A stretch of 64,000 bases of DNA from the NCBI GenBank assembly GCA_031549495.1, contig JAVBPS010000020.1:1-64000 (forward strand), read 5' to 3'. The notes under the pieces are model-generated. The model made no database searches. It was not told the origin of the DNA and was given only the letters and a program-made list of their open reading frames with translations. A program made the position numbers and the translations under genes. The DNA is from JAVBOW01 sp031549495. Lineage in GTDB: Bacteria; Bacteroidota; Bacteroidia; Bacteroidales; Rikenellaceae. Shown piece by piece: positions 54,071 through 62,805 of the stretch (positions are counted from its first letter, which is position 1; each line of letters opens with the position of its first letter).

Positions 54071-55708
54071 TTATTTTAATTCGTTGGCATATCCGGCCGT
54101 GAATAAATACTTTTCGTACAACAGGCGGTATACCTCCGCGAATTCCGGCCGCGGGGTATACCGGGCCTCGAATGTCGACCCCATGGCTTCGCGCGCTTCG
54201 CCCATCGAAGGATGGATGCCCGCGGCGACCGATGCGTACATGGCCGAGCCTAAGGCGCACGCCTGTTCGCTGGCGACGACCCGGATCGGCATATCGAGCA
54301 CGTCGGAGAGGATCTGCATGACGAAAGGCGATTTTTTACTGATGCCTCCTATCGCATGGACGGCGTTGATTTCGATCCCGTTCTGCCGCAGATGCTCCAC
54401 GATCCGTTTCGAGCCGAAAGCCGTTCCTTCCACCAGGGCCTTGAAGATCGCAGGGGCGGTGGTCCCGAGGGTGAGCCCGCTCAAAACGCCCCGGACGTTC
54501 TGGTCTGCGTCGGGAGTGCGCCGTCCGTTCATCCAGTCCAAAGCGATGGGGGCTGTCACGTCGGTCGGAAGTTTTTCGGCCTGGGCCGTAAGGGTCGGTA
54601 ATATGGAGTTGAAAGCGGATTGTTTTTCCGCGCTTTCCGGGAGTAAATCCAACGACCAGGCCATAACCTGTCTGAACCATGCGTAAATATCCCCGAAAGC
54701 CGATTGTCCCGCCTCAAGGCCGATGTAACCCGGCAAGACCGAGCCGTCGACCTGTCCGCAGATTCCCCCGATGCATTGATTCCCCAACTGCTGCTGATCC
54801 GCCACCATGATATCGCACGTCGATGTGCCGATGATGCGGGTGAGTATGCCGGGGGCGACGCCGGCCCCCACGGCCCCTGCATGTGCGTCGAGCGTCCCCA
54901 CGGCGACCGTTATGCCCGCGGGCAGCCCGAGCCGTTCGGCCCACACTGTGGTGAGTTTCCCGGCCGCGGTGTCGCTGGCGTGTGTCTGGTCGTACAGGTA
55001 GGGGCGCATTGCACCCAGCGCGGGATCGAGGCGGGAAAGGAATCCGGCATCGGGCAAACCGCCCCACTGCGCATGCCACATCGCCTTATGTCCTGCAGCG
55101 CAACGGCTGCGCATCATCTCCTGCGGCCGGGTATTGCCGGTCAGCAGGCCCGTCATCCAGTCGCAATGTTCCGCCCAACTGTAAGCCGCATCGCGCACCG
55201 CAGGGTTGGTCTTCAGCACGTGCAGAACTTTCGCCCAAGCCCATTCCGAAGAATATGTCCCGCCGCTGAAAAGCGTGTAATCACTCTCCCAACTGCGAGC
55301 CCGTTGGTTGATCATCTCCGCTTCCCGTACCGCCGTATGGTCCTTCCATAGGATGAACATGGCATCGGGGTCTTCCGCGAAATGGGGTGAGAGCGCCAAC
55401 GGGTTCCCGTCACGGCCGATCAGGGCGGGCGTCGACCCGGTCGTGTCGATGCAAATCCCCGCGATGGCTCCGGCCACCGGAGCACCGGCCTGCGAAAGGG
55501 CATTTCGTACCGCTTCGACCAGCGAATCGACGTAGTCCTGCGGGTGCTGGCGGTAGCGGTTGGCGGCCGCGTCGCAATAAAGCCCTTGGGCCCAACGGGC
55601 ATAGCGACTCACCCCGCTACCCACCTCGGCCCCGGTGCTCGCATCGACGATCAGGGCGCGGCAGGAATCCGTGCCGAAATCTATGCCTACGACACACTTT
55701 TCGCTCAT
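54071..55708 (-). CDS. FGGY-family pentulokinase (ribulokinase-like)
   Basis: A 545-aa sugar kinase; ATG at 55708 gives MSEKCVVGIDFGTDSCRALI. The N-terminus (YPRW-like YARWAQGLYCD, YRQHPQDYVDSL, GICIDTTGSTPAL, FILWKDHTAVREAEMIN) follows the AraB ribulokinase pattern, and the C-terminal FGGY ATPase region includes AIGGISKKSPFVMQILSDVL. It lies 8 bases after fucI on the same strand. With FucI the pair could phosphorylate L-fuculose or D-ribulose; ribulokinases are known to be permissive. Substrate is inferred and unsettled because no FucA aldolase is present nearby. Confidence 0.87.
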   Translation of the reverse strand: MSEKCVVGIDFGTDSCRALIVDASTGAEVGSGVSRYARWAQGLYCDAAANRYRQHPQDYVDSLVEAVRNALSQAGAPVAGAIAGICIDTTGSTPALIGRDGNPLALSPHFAEDPDAMFILWKDHTAVREAEMINQRARSWESDYTLFSGGTYSSEWAWAKVLHVLKTNPAVRDAAYSWAEHCDWMTGLLTGNTRPQEMMRSRCAAGHKAMWHAQWGGLPDAGFLSRLDPALGAMRPYLYDQTHASDTAAGKLTTVWAERLGLPAGITVAVGTLDAHAGAVGAGVAPGILTRIIGTSTCDIMVADQQQLGNQCIGGICGQVDGSVLPGYIGLEAGQSAFGDIYAWFRQVMAWSLDLLPESAEKQSAFNSILPTLTAQAEKLPTDVTAPIALDWMNGRRTPDADQNVRGVLSGLTLGTTAPAIFKALVEGTAFGSKRIVEHLRQNGIEINAVHAIGGISKKSPFVMQILSDVLDMPIRVVASEQACALGSAMYASVAAGIHPSMGEAREAMGSTFEARYTPRPEFAEVYRLLYEKYLFTAGYANELK

Positions 55709-55716
55709 GTCCGACA

Positions 55717-57495
<1,779 letters not shown>

Positions 57496-57506
57496 ATCAA
57501 TAGATT

Positions 57507-58766
57507 TTAGGATTCTTTCATGTCAATGGTAGTGGGCCGCAGGATGGTGACCTGCAGGACGATCGCCACGAGCACGGCGACGATCATCATCAGGAACACG
57601 CCCGTGGTATGGCCCGCGTCGAGCGCCTTGCCGAGCGCCCCGGTAATGACGGCCCCGGCCGAAATGCCCGCCATGTTCATCAGCCCGTAACCGGTGGCGC
57701 GGTAGCGCGAGGGGACGAACTGGCAAAGGATAGGCATGTTGTTCACGTCGAACGCCCCGAAGCCCAGCCCGAACAGGACCGCGCCCGTAATGGCCGCCGC
57801 AAGCCCTTGACCATAGCAGATCAGCAGCAGGGCCGGGATGGTCAACACCAGGCCCGACACCCCGGTGAAGATCCGCCCGCGCAGGTTGCGCTGCACCCAC
57901 CGGTCGGAAATGTATCCGCCCGCCAGCACACCCACGAACGAGGAGAACGCTATGGTCATGGTCGAAAGGGGCCCGGCGTGCTGCATATCCATACCCAGCG
58001 TCTCGGAAAAGAGCGTGGGAAGCCAGTTTTTGGTCGCCCAACCCGGCAGGCTCGGCGCCGAGAAGTAGAACAGCAGCACCCAGAAAGCGATGTTGCTGAA
58101 CAGCATCCCGAGCCCTTTGAGGGCCATGCGGATCTCGCCGCCCGCCGGATGCGTCCCCCCGGCAGGGATCGCGTAGGTTTTTTTCTCGCGCAGGAAAACG
58201 ATCAGCACCACGCTGTACGCCATCCCCACGATGCCGAATGATTGGAAAGTGAACTGCCAGGTGGTCGCCGCGGCAAGCGTCGCCCCGAACCCCCCTAAGG
58301 CCTGCCCCAGATAGACGCCCGTGGTATGGAAACCGATAGCCAGCGAGCGGGTGCGCCCCTGGTGGTAGTCGGCGATGAGCGACAGTCCGGCCGGGATGTA
58401 GAACGCCTCGCTCACCCCCATCACCGCGCGCAGGAAATAGAGCTGATCCATGGTTTGCGCGTAGCCCATGGCCATCGTCACGCCCGACCACACGAACAGG
58501 CTTCCCACGATAAGCCATTTGCGGTTCAGCCGGTCGGCGATGACCCCCGACAGGGGACTCATCAGCGCATAGATCCACAGGAATATGGCCATCAGCCGGC
58601 CGAAATTGGCCGCCTCGGTCAGCTGGGATATATCTTCGAGCATGAACGGCCGCATGGTCGAGAGCATCTGCCGGTCCAGGTAGTTCAGCAGCGCCACGAA
58701 CCACAGCATGGCCACGACGGCCCACGGGTATTTACCCGCTCGGGGTTCTTCTATGAGTTTTTTCAC
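57507..58766 (-). CDS. MFS transporter of the fucI module
   Basis: A 419-aa inner-membrane carrier with about twelve membrane segments. It is a close paralogue of the sialic-acid-locus transporter (shared LDRQMLSTMR, NFGRLMAIFLWIY, IADRLNRKWLIVGS, NNMPILCQFVPSR), so it is not of the FucP type. First gene of the minus-strand kinase/isomerase unit. It presumably imports the sugar that FucI isomerises, which is inference from position. Confidence 0.85.
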   Translation of the reverse strand: MKKLIEEPRAGKYPWAVVAMLWFVALLNYLDRQMLSTMRPFMLEDISQLTEAANFGRLMAIFLWIYALMSPLSGVIADRLNRKWLIVGSLFVWSGVTMAMGYAQTMDQLYFLRAVMGVSEAFYIPAGLSLIADYHQGRTRSLAIGFHTTGVYLGQALGGFGATLAAATTWQFTFQSFGIVGMAYSVVLIVFLREKKTYAIPAGGTHPAGGEIRMALKGLGMLFSNIAFWVLLFYFSAPSLPGWATKNWLPTLFSETLGMDMQHAGPLSTMTIAFSSFVGVLAGGYISDRWVQRNLRGRIFTGVSGLVLTIPALLLICYGQGLAAAITGAVLFGLGFGAFDVNNMPILCQFVPSRYRATGYGLMNMAGISAGAVITGALGKALDAGHTTGVFLMMIVAVLVAIVLQVTILRPTTIDMKES

Positions 58767-58984
58767 ATCAAGACAAGATTTCTACAAAAAAGCCCGGGAT
58801 AATAGTACCGCAGTTTTGGGCACTTATTTATATACAGTTCAGCAAAATTTTTTCGCACAGTGAAACCCGAATCTATGGTGAAACCATCCGGAATCCGCGA
58901 AAAGAAAGGGCTGAATTGTATATAATGGCAAGAGGCACGACCGCAGCCTTTGCCAGAAGAAATCAAACCTTAAAATATAATCGC
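58767..58984. other. Divergent intergenic region, MFS / aldolase
   Basis: About 218 bases between divergent genes, A/T-rich in parts (a TTATTTATATACAG stretch near 58823). No complete -33/-7 pair was identified in either direction and no small gene is seen. Confidence 0.35.
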
Positions 58985-59908
58985 ATGAAGAAACTCCAGG
59001 GAATCGTCCCCCCCATGATCACGCCTCTTTCGGCGGATAACACGATCGACGCCGAAGGGACGCAGAGGCTTATCGAACATCTGATCGCAGGCGGAGTCCA
59101 TGGTATTTTCCTGCTCGGCACCACGGGCGAGGCCCAGAGCCTTTCTTACGAATGCCGGTATAAATTTGTGGAGATGTGCTGCCGCCTCATTGCCGGCCGG
59201 ATCCCGGTGCTGGTGGGCATTACCGACACTTCGATGGACGAGAGCCTCCGGTTGGCCCGCCACGCACGTGACTGCGGCGCTTCGGCCGTGGTGGCTGCAG
59301 CACCCTATTATTTCGCTCCTTCGCAGCAGGAGATGGTGGAATACTATACCGCACTTGCCGACAGTCTTTGTTTACCGCTCTATCTTTACAATATGCCCTC
59401 CCACGTAAAGGTTTTCATGGAACCCGACACGGTATACACGCTCGCGCAGCATCCTAATATTATTGGGCTGAAGGACAGCTCGGCCAACATGACTTACTTT
59501 CAGACGTTGCTCCATATGCTGCGCGAAAACCCTGATTTCGCGCTGTTCGTAGGCCCGGAGGAGCTGACGGGCGAATCCGTGCTGATGGGGGCGGACGGCG
59601 GCGTGAACGGCGGCGCCAATATGTTCCCGGAATTGTATGTCAGCATGTGGCAGGCGGCCCTGAGCGGCGATGTTGCGCAGGTAAAGCGCCTGCAACAGCG
59701 CATCATGGCTGTTTCCAGGGCGATCTATACGGTGGGGCGCTACGGGTCGAGCTATCTGAAAGGGGTCAAGTGCGCCGTCTCCCTGATGGGGATCTGCGAT
59801 GACCATATGTCGTTCCCGTACCGCAAATTCCGCGATACGGAACGCGCCCGCGTGCGCCAGGCACTCGAAGGACTGGGCGTATCCCTGCAGAATGACACCT
59901 GCGTCTGA
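58985..59908 (+). CDS. DHDPS/NAL-family class I aldolase
   Basis: A 307-aa TIM-barrel lyase starting MKKLQGIVPPMITPL. LLGTTGEAQSL is the pyruvate-binding motif, YLYNMPSHV has the conserved Tyr and IIGLKDSSANM the Schiff-base Lys. The divergent fucI/kinase context and the departure from the usual dihydrodipicolinate-synthase motif (GEAQSLSYE rather than GESPTL) make a sugar-acid aldolase plausible, e.g. for a 2-keto-3-deoxy acid or a sialic-acid-like substrate. Since this organism makes DAP by DapL, a DapA role is also possible. Followed by a strong terminator. Confidence 0.82.
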   Translation: MKKLQGIVPPMITPLSADNTIDAEGTQRLIEHLIAGGVHGIFLLGTTGEAQSLSYECRYKFVEMCCRLIAGRIPVLVGITDTSMDESLRLARHARDCGASAVVAAAPYYFAPSQQEMVEYYTALADSLCLPLYLYNMPSHVKVFMEPDTVYTLAQHPNIIGLKDSSANMTYFQTLLHMLRENPDFALFVGPEELTGESVLMGADGGVNGGANMFPELYVSMWQAALSGDVAQVKRLQQRIMAVSRAIYTVGRYGSSYLKGVKCAVSLMGICDDHMSFPYRKFRDTERARVRQALEGLGVSLQNDTCV

Positions 59909-59938
59909 TCCTGCAAAATCCCAAGTAGTATTATCTGT

Positions 59939-59978
59939 TTCAGGCGCGGAAGGGTTGACTCTTTCGCGCCTGAATTGC
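59939..59978 (+). terminator. Terminator after the aldolase gene
   Basis: Inverted repeat TTCAGGCGCGGAAG / CTTTCGCGCCTGAA with one mismatch (59939-59952 and 59961-59974) and a 8-base loop. It marks the end of the last core-like gene before accessory DNA. Confidence 0.7.
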
Positions 59979-60016
59979 CAATGCCACCCCAATACCTAAA
60001 GACTTGACGTAAAACA

Positions 60017-60051
60017 AAAAGCACTCAATAACAAACGTTATGAGTGCTTTT
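60017..60051. terminator. Bidirectional terminator-like hairpin
   Basis: AAAAGCACTCA / TGAGTGCTTTT arms (60017-60027 and 60041-60051), extended by ATAAC/GTTAT with one bulged base. Being T-ended both ways, it could stop transcription from either side at the junction with the accessory region. Confidence 0.6.
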
Positions 60052-60077
60052 CCGTGGTCCCTCAGGGAACAAGAATG

Positions 60078-60386
60078 CCACTATGCCCCAGCGATTTACA
60101 GGATTTCTTAAACTTTTTCTTAACGTGTTTCGAAAAAGTTCAAAAGAACTGCATTTCCACCAGTGAAGCCAAGGAACGTGCAGCAAAAGTAAGCAAATTA
60201 TTCGACAACCGGCAAAATCTCCACGAGATTGTCCACGAAGTATTCGGTATGCCTGAATCATGGATGAAAATTTATCGAATGGGCGACAAGGCTCCCCCGG
60301 GGAGGGAATTCGCCATCGAACAACGCTGGCCCTTTATTGGTGCCATTCTTGTCGTTTTTCACTTCGATGCCTTTGGGTTTTCATGA
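60078..60386 (+). CDS. Hypothetical small protein, weakly supported
   Basis: An open frame starting MPLCPSDLQDFLNFFLTCF of about 102 aa; the middle (ISTSEAKERAAKVSKLFDN, NLHEIVHEVFGMPESWMKI) looks helical and protein-like, but the end runs across the 60-bp duplicated element. I do not recognise it. No clear promoter or ribosome-binding site. It may be a real small accessory gene, a degraded gene joined to the repeat, or chance. Confidence 0.25.
   Translation, partial: PLCPSDLQDFLNFFLTCFEKVQKNCISTSEAKERAAKVSKLFDNRQNLHEIVHEVFGMPESWMKIYRMGDKAPPGREFAIEQRWPFIGAILVVFHFDAFGFS
60261..60320. repeat. 60-bp duplicated element, copy A1
   Basis: Begins TGGATGAAAATTTATCGAAT and ends GGAATTCGCCATCGAA; it contains the 12-bp palindrome CTCCCCGGGGAG in slightly altered form (CCCCCGGGGAGG). 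Copy A2 at 61421-61480 is about 88-90% identical, 1,160 bases away in the same orientation. Confidence 0.8.
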
Positions 60387-60404
60387 AAAATGTGAGTATC
60401 TTTG
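60372..60404 (+). promoter_or_regulatory. Upstream promoter P1 of the toxin-antitoxin unit
   Basis: TTTG at 60372-60375, a 21-base spacer and TATCTTTG at 60397-60404. It would start a transcript near 60411, about 87 bases before the antitoxin ATG. Confidence 0.5.
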
Positions 60405-60444
60405 TTATGTAGTTTTCTCTTTAAGAAAGCGCAATGAAGACACA

Positions 60445-60474
60445 TTGATTTGCACATAAATTGCGTTATCTTTG
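60445..60474 (+). promoter_or_regulatory. Proximal promoter P2 of the toxin-antitoxin unit
   Basis: TTG at 60445-60447, a 19-base spacer and TATCTTTG at 60467-60474. Transcription would start near 60481, which lies downstream of the ATG at 60477 and so favours ATG 60498 (preceded by AAGG) as the antitoxin start. Confidence 0.6.
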
Positions 60475-60497
60475 TAATGAACGAAAAATGCAAGGCC

Positions 60498-60740
60498 ATG
60501 ACTGCAATTGAATTGAGAGCAAAGAAGATGGAGATCATCGAGATGCTCATGAGCGTGGATGACGAAAAAACCGTATCGAAAGTATTGTCTGTTATCCGTA
60601 AAGCGAAGGAAGCGGAAAATCCTCCCTGTCAGTTTACTGTAGAGCAAATGCGGCAGCGAATCGCCAAAGCCGAAGCGGACATTCAAAACGGGCGTTTTAT
60701 CTCCCATGAGGAGATAAAACGTAAAGTTATGCCGCGATGA
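60498..60740 (+). CDS. Antitoxin of a RelE/ParE-type TA pair
   Basis: An 80-aa protein starting MTAIELRAKKMEIIEMLMSV (an ATG 21 bases further upstream is unlikely given the promoter). It is small, charged and helical, with VDDEKTVSKVLSVIRKAKE and an extended C-terminal tail QRIAKAEADIQNGRFISHEE, the form of Bacteroidota antitoxins paired with ParE/RelE toxins. The stop overlaps the toxin start by 4 bases (ATGA). By analogy it would bind the toxin and the two promoters upstream; not shown by sequence. Confidence 0.8.
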   Translation: MTAIELRAKKMEIIEMLMSVDDEKTVSKVLSVIRKAKEAENPPCQFTVEQMRQRIAKAEADIQNGRFISHEEIKRKVMPR

Positions 60741-61066
60741 GAATTGTTTGGGTCGCTGACGCCCAAGCCGATTTGGAAAACACCTATCGTTTCTTGGCGA
60801 GAGAGAGCGAAAAGTCTGCGGTTAAGATACACAATGCCATTTACGACCAAACTGAAAAACTGACAGGCTCTCCCAAAATGGGTGCAGTCGAGCCGCTACT
60901 AAATGGCGATTCCGATCGTTACCGTTCACTTGTAATAAAAATCCCCAAAGTTAAAAAGACCTATAAAGTTGTTTACAGATACGACGACGAGTTTATCTAT
61001 ATCATTGCGGTCTGGGACTGCCGACAGAATCCGGAAACATTGGCTGTAAGAGTAAAGAAAAAATAA
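60737..61066 (+). CDS. RelE/ParE-family toxin
   Basis: A 109-aa protein with the ParE/RelE fold pattern: MRIVWVADAQADLENTYRFLARES helices, then GAVEPLLNGDSDRYRSLVIKIP and KTYKVVYRYDDEFIYIIAVWDCRQNPETL strands with DCRQNP as a common C-terminal motif. It follows its antitoxin with a 4-base overlap. Depending on subfamily the target is ribosome-bound mRNA or gyrase; sequence alone does not decide. Confidence 0.88.
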   Translation: MRIVWVADAQADLENTYRFLARESEKSAVKIHNAIYDQTEKLTGSPKMGAVEPLLNGDSDRYRSLVIKIPKVKKTYKVVYRYDDEFIYIIAVWDCRQNPETLAVRVKKK

Positions 61067-61135
61067 CGAGGGTATTTCCGCGTATTAGCTTAAAACGTGC
61101 AACCCCTTTCCCTTATAGGAAAGCGCAAGGAAGAT

Positions 61136-61351
61136 ATGTATAAGCCGATTCAGATAGACCGAAAAAATCTCACGATCATGGGTGTTCCGTTCCCTGATCT
61201 GAAAACGCTCGACAGTGTGGCGGACGCCATCGGGTCTAATATGTTCGAGGGTTTTGAGCCTACCGAAAAAATGATCCGGTTGTATTTGGATTACAGAAAC
61301 GGGAAAATCGAAGATTCTCAATTTCTTGCCGCCCTCAAGGCTGCGTTATGA
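61136..61351 (+). CDS. VbhA-like Fic antitoxin, intact but orphan
   Basis: A 71-aa protein with start ATG 61136 preceded by AAGGAAG. The inhibitory-helix motif (S/T)xxxE(G/N) of class I Fic antitoxins is present as SNMFEG at residues 34-39, and the C-terminal YLDYRNGKIEDSQFLAAL matches VbhA-type antitoxins. It overlaps the start of the fic reading frame by 4 bases, as in normal Fic pairs, but that toxin gene is broken. The antitoxin therefore appears to have no local target. Confidence 0.78.
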   Translation: MYKPIQIDRKNLTIMGVPFPDLKTLDSVADAIGSNMFEGFEPTEKMIRLYLDYRNGKIEDSQFLAALKAAL

Positions 61352-61557
61352 GCAACGCTTACAAGTATATCGATCCCGATTATTTTTATATCGACTCCAA
61401 AGCGGTGGTAATGAGGAGTGTGGATGGATATTTCTCGAACGGGCGACAAGGCTTCCCCGGGGAGGGAACTCGCCATCGAATCTATTCACCTCGGTCAGAA
61501 TCATCCGGATCATCTCGGCTTTTCAGGTATTTAACTCAAGTGCTGCCATTATGGTGA
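61348..61557 (+). pseudogene. Truncated Fic toxin gene (N-terminal fragment)
   Basis: The frame begins MSNAYKYIDPDYFYIDSKAV, a typical N-terminus of Bacteroidota Fic proteins, but after about 23 residues the sequence enters the 60-bp duplicated element and ends after 69 residues. The Fic core with the HPFx(D/E)GNGR active-site loop is absent from the window. So the adenylylating toxin is lost while its antitoxin remains. The break coincides with the element at 61421. Confidence 0.7.
61421..61480. repeat. 60-bp duplicated element, copy A2
   Basis: Begins TGGATGGATATTTCTCGAAC and ends GGAACTCGCCATCGAA. Same orientation and about 88-90% identity to A1 at 60261-60320. It lies at the point where the fic gene loses homology. 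Confidence 0.8.
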
Positions 61558-61578
61558 GTTAAAATAGTTTGTGTAAAC

Positions 61579-62103
61579 CTACTTTGCAGTTTGGCGACCT
61601 ACCTGGCCGGGATTGCGCCGCCCTTCCGCATTCGATTTTCCACTTATTCCCTTTTGCTCGTTAGGCTGCACCTTTTGCAATTTGTCTATCTGCCGACGTA
61701 ATGCCTCTTTCTCGTTTTGCAATTCTTTGACCTCCCGGCGAAACTCTTCATTCTCCGAAGTAATCCTGTCAATGGTTGTTGCGTTGCTGCGCAGGATTTC
61801 CATACAGTTAAAGGAACCCATATCATTTGCGCTTTGGAGCGGAGGTAACCCCGCGTTCTCCTGCATGGCTCCTTTGCCGGTCAGTAACCACACGGCATTT
61901 ATGGTGTCATATCTATTAATAATAGCCTGCATGACCTCGGTGGCAGGCATAGGGTATTTCCCCGTCCTTCCATCCAATCGGAACAGACGGTCAATTTTGT
62001 AGTGCGGAACGCCGATCAAGGCAGCAAAATTTTTCTTGCTTCGTTTCCCGTGAAGCTCAATTATTTGCTGTATCCGCTCCGTTAATTCGGGAAGTTTTTC
62101 CAT
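61579..62103 (-). CDS. Phage-type repressor with helix-turn-helix and coiled coil
   Basis: A 174-aa protein starting MEKLPELTERIQQIIELHG. Residues about 1-70 look like a helix-turn-helix (KKNFAALIGVPHYKIDRLFR) of the XRE-like type in Bacteroidota phage repressors, followed by WLLTGKGAM, and about 100-150 form a coiled coil (DRITSENEEFRREVKELQNEKEAL...). No S24 peptidase domain is seen. Divergent from a Cro-like gene, so it probably maintains the resident state of the integrated element. Confidence 0.75.
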   Translation of the reverse strand: MEKLPELTERIQQIIELHGKRSKKNFAALIGVPHYKIDRLFRLDGRTGKYPMPATEVMQAIINRYDTINAVWLLTGKGAMQENAGLPPLQSANDMGSFNCMEILRSNATTIDRITSENEEFRREVKELQNEKEALRRQIDKLQKVQPNEQKGISGKSNAEGRRNPGQVGRQTAK

Positions 62104-62179
62104 GAAAAAAGTATGAATATTTGCTTTAAAAGCGCACATGTATGTAAATAATGTGTATATTCGTAATCGGAATACGTTT

Positions 62180-62211
62180 CAAAGATATGGATAACCTTTC
62201 TAAAAAACAAA
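62180..62211 (-). promoter_or_regulatory. Promoter of the phage-type repressor
   Basis: Minus-strand TTTG (62208-62211), a 20-base spacer and TATCTTTG (62180-62187). Transcription would start near 62173. It overlaps the region just upstream of the Cro-like ATG at 62218, as expected for a lysogeny-type switch. A CACAT/ATGTG inverted pair lies in 62104-62160 and may be an operator; that is a guess. Confidence 0.6.
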
Positions 62212-62217
62212 AGAAAA

Positions 62218-62415
62218 ATGACACTGATCAAGCTACCCTATGGGGGCGAGAAAGTTCTCGCCCAAAAATTCAATGTGAGCGTCAGAACGGTCTACAACGC
62301 GCTTACAGGCCGAACAAAGAAAAGCCCTTTGTCTAATTCTTTAAGAAAGGCAGCTTTAGAAAACGGAGGGACACTCTACATCAGGCAGGAGCCACATACG
62401 AAGCAAGACCAATAG
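62218..62415 (+). CDS. Cro-like small DNA-binding protein
   Basis: A 65-aa protein, MTLIKLPYGGEKVLAQKFN with a helix-turn-helix at about residues 12-35 (LAQKFNVSVRTVYNALTG). It is divergent from the repressor gene and ends before a clear terminator, a typical Cro-type arrangement. Function is inferred from size, motif and position. Confidence 0.7.
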   Translation: MTLIKLPYGGEKVLAQKFNVSVRTVYNALTGRTKKSPLSNSLRKAALENGGTLYIRQEPHTKQDQ

Positions 62416-62449
62416 CCATTCTCCTTTCACCGGGAGGATGGCTTTTTTT
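62414..62449 (+). terminator. Terminator after the Cro-like gene
   Basis: AGCCATTCTCC pairs with GGAGGATGGCT (62414-62424 and 62433-62443; one G-T wobble), followed by a run of six or seven T. Confidence 0.75.
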
Positions 62450-62470
62450 ATAACCCTAACACAAACTACG

Positions 62471-62767
62471 ATGAGCGAAGTAATTATCCTGACCATGGGG
62501 CCGGAGCAGCTTGTCGACCTGATCGCCCGCAAAGCCTCCGAAATGGCCAACGATGTGGTCGCGGTCGAGGAAAACATCAAACTGATCAGCAAACATAAGG
62601 TGGATCGTCACTATCTGAAGCGGAATTTCGGCTGGCGGCGCACCACCATAGAGCGGATGGAGAATGACGGCGAACTGGTGCCCGTGTTCACGGGCGACGC
62701 GCGGTCGCACTATTACCTGCTCGGGGCCTGCCTGAAACTCTATCTCAAGCAGCAGGGCAAACTGTAA
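62471..62767 (+). CDS. Hypothetical phage-type DNA-binding protein
   Basis: A 98-aa protein starting MSEVIILTMGPEQLVDLIAR. The second half has a predicted helix-turn-helix-like stretch (HYLKRNFGWRRTTIERME), and RSHYYLLGACLKLYLKQQGK ends it. I do not recognise the family; short proteins of this kind in Bacteroidota mobile elements often resemble excisionase or DNA-binding accessory proteins. It lies between the Cro-like gene and the replication gene, with the same orientation. Confidence 0.55.
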   Translation: MSEVIILTMGPEQLVDLIARKASEMANDVVAVEENIKLISKHKVDRHYLKRNFGWRRTTIERMENDGELVPVFTGDARSHYYLLGACLKLYLKQQGKL

Positions 62768-62805
62768 CCGGATTCATTCACCGAGCAAAAAACCGACCTT
62801 CCCTT

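Noticed and set aside
60025..60261. Antisense 78-codon frame at the accessory border
   Set aside because: No recognisable features and overlaps the hairpin at 60017-60051.
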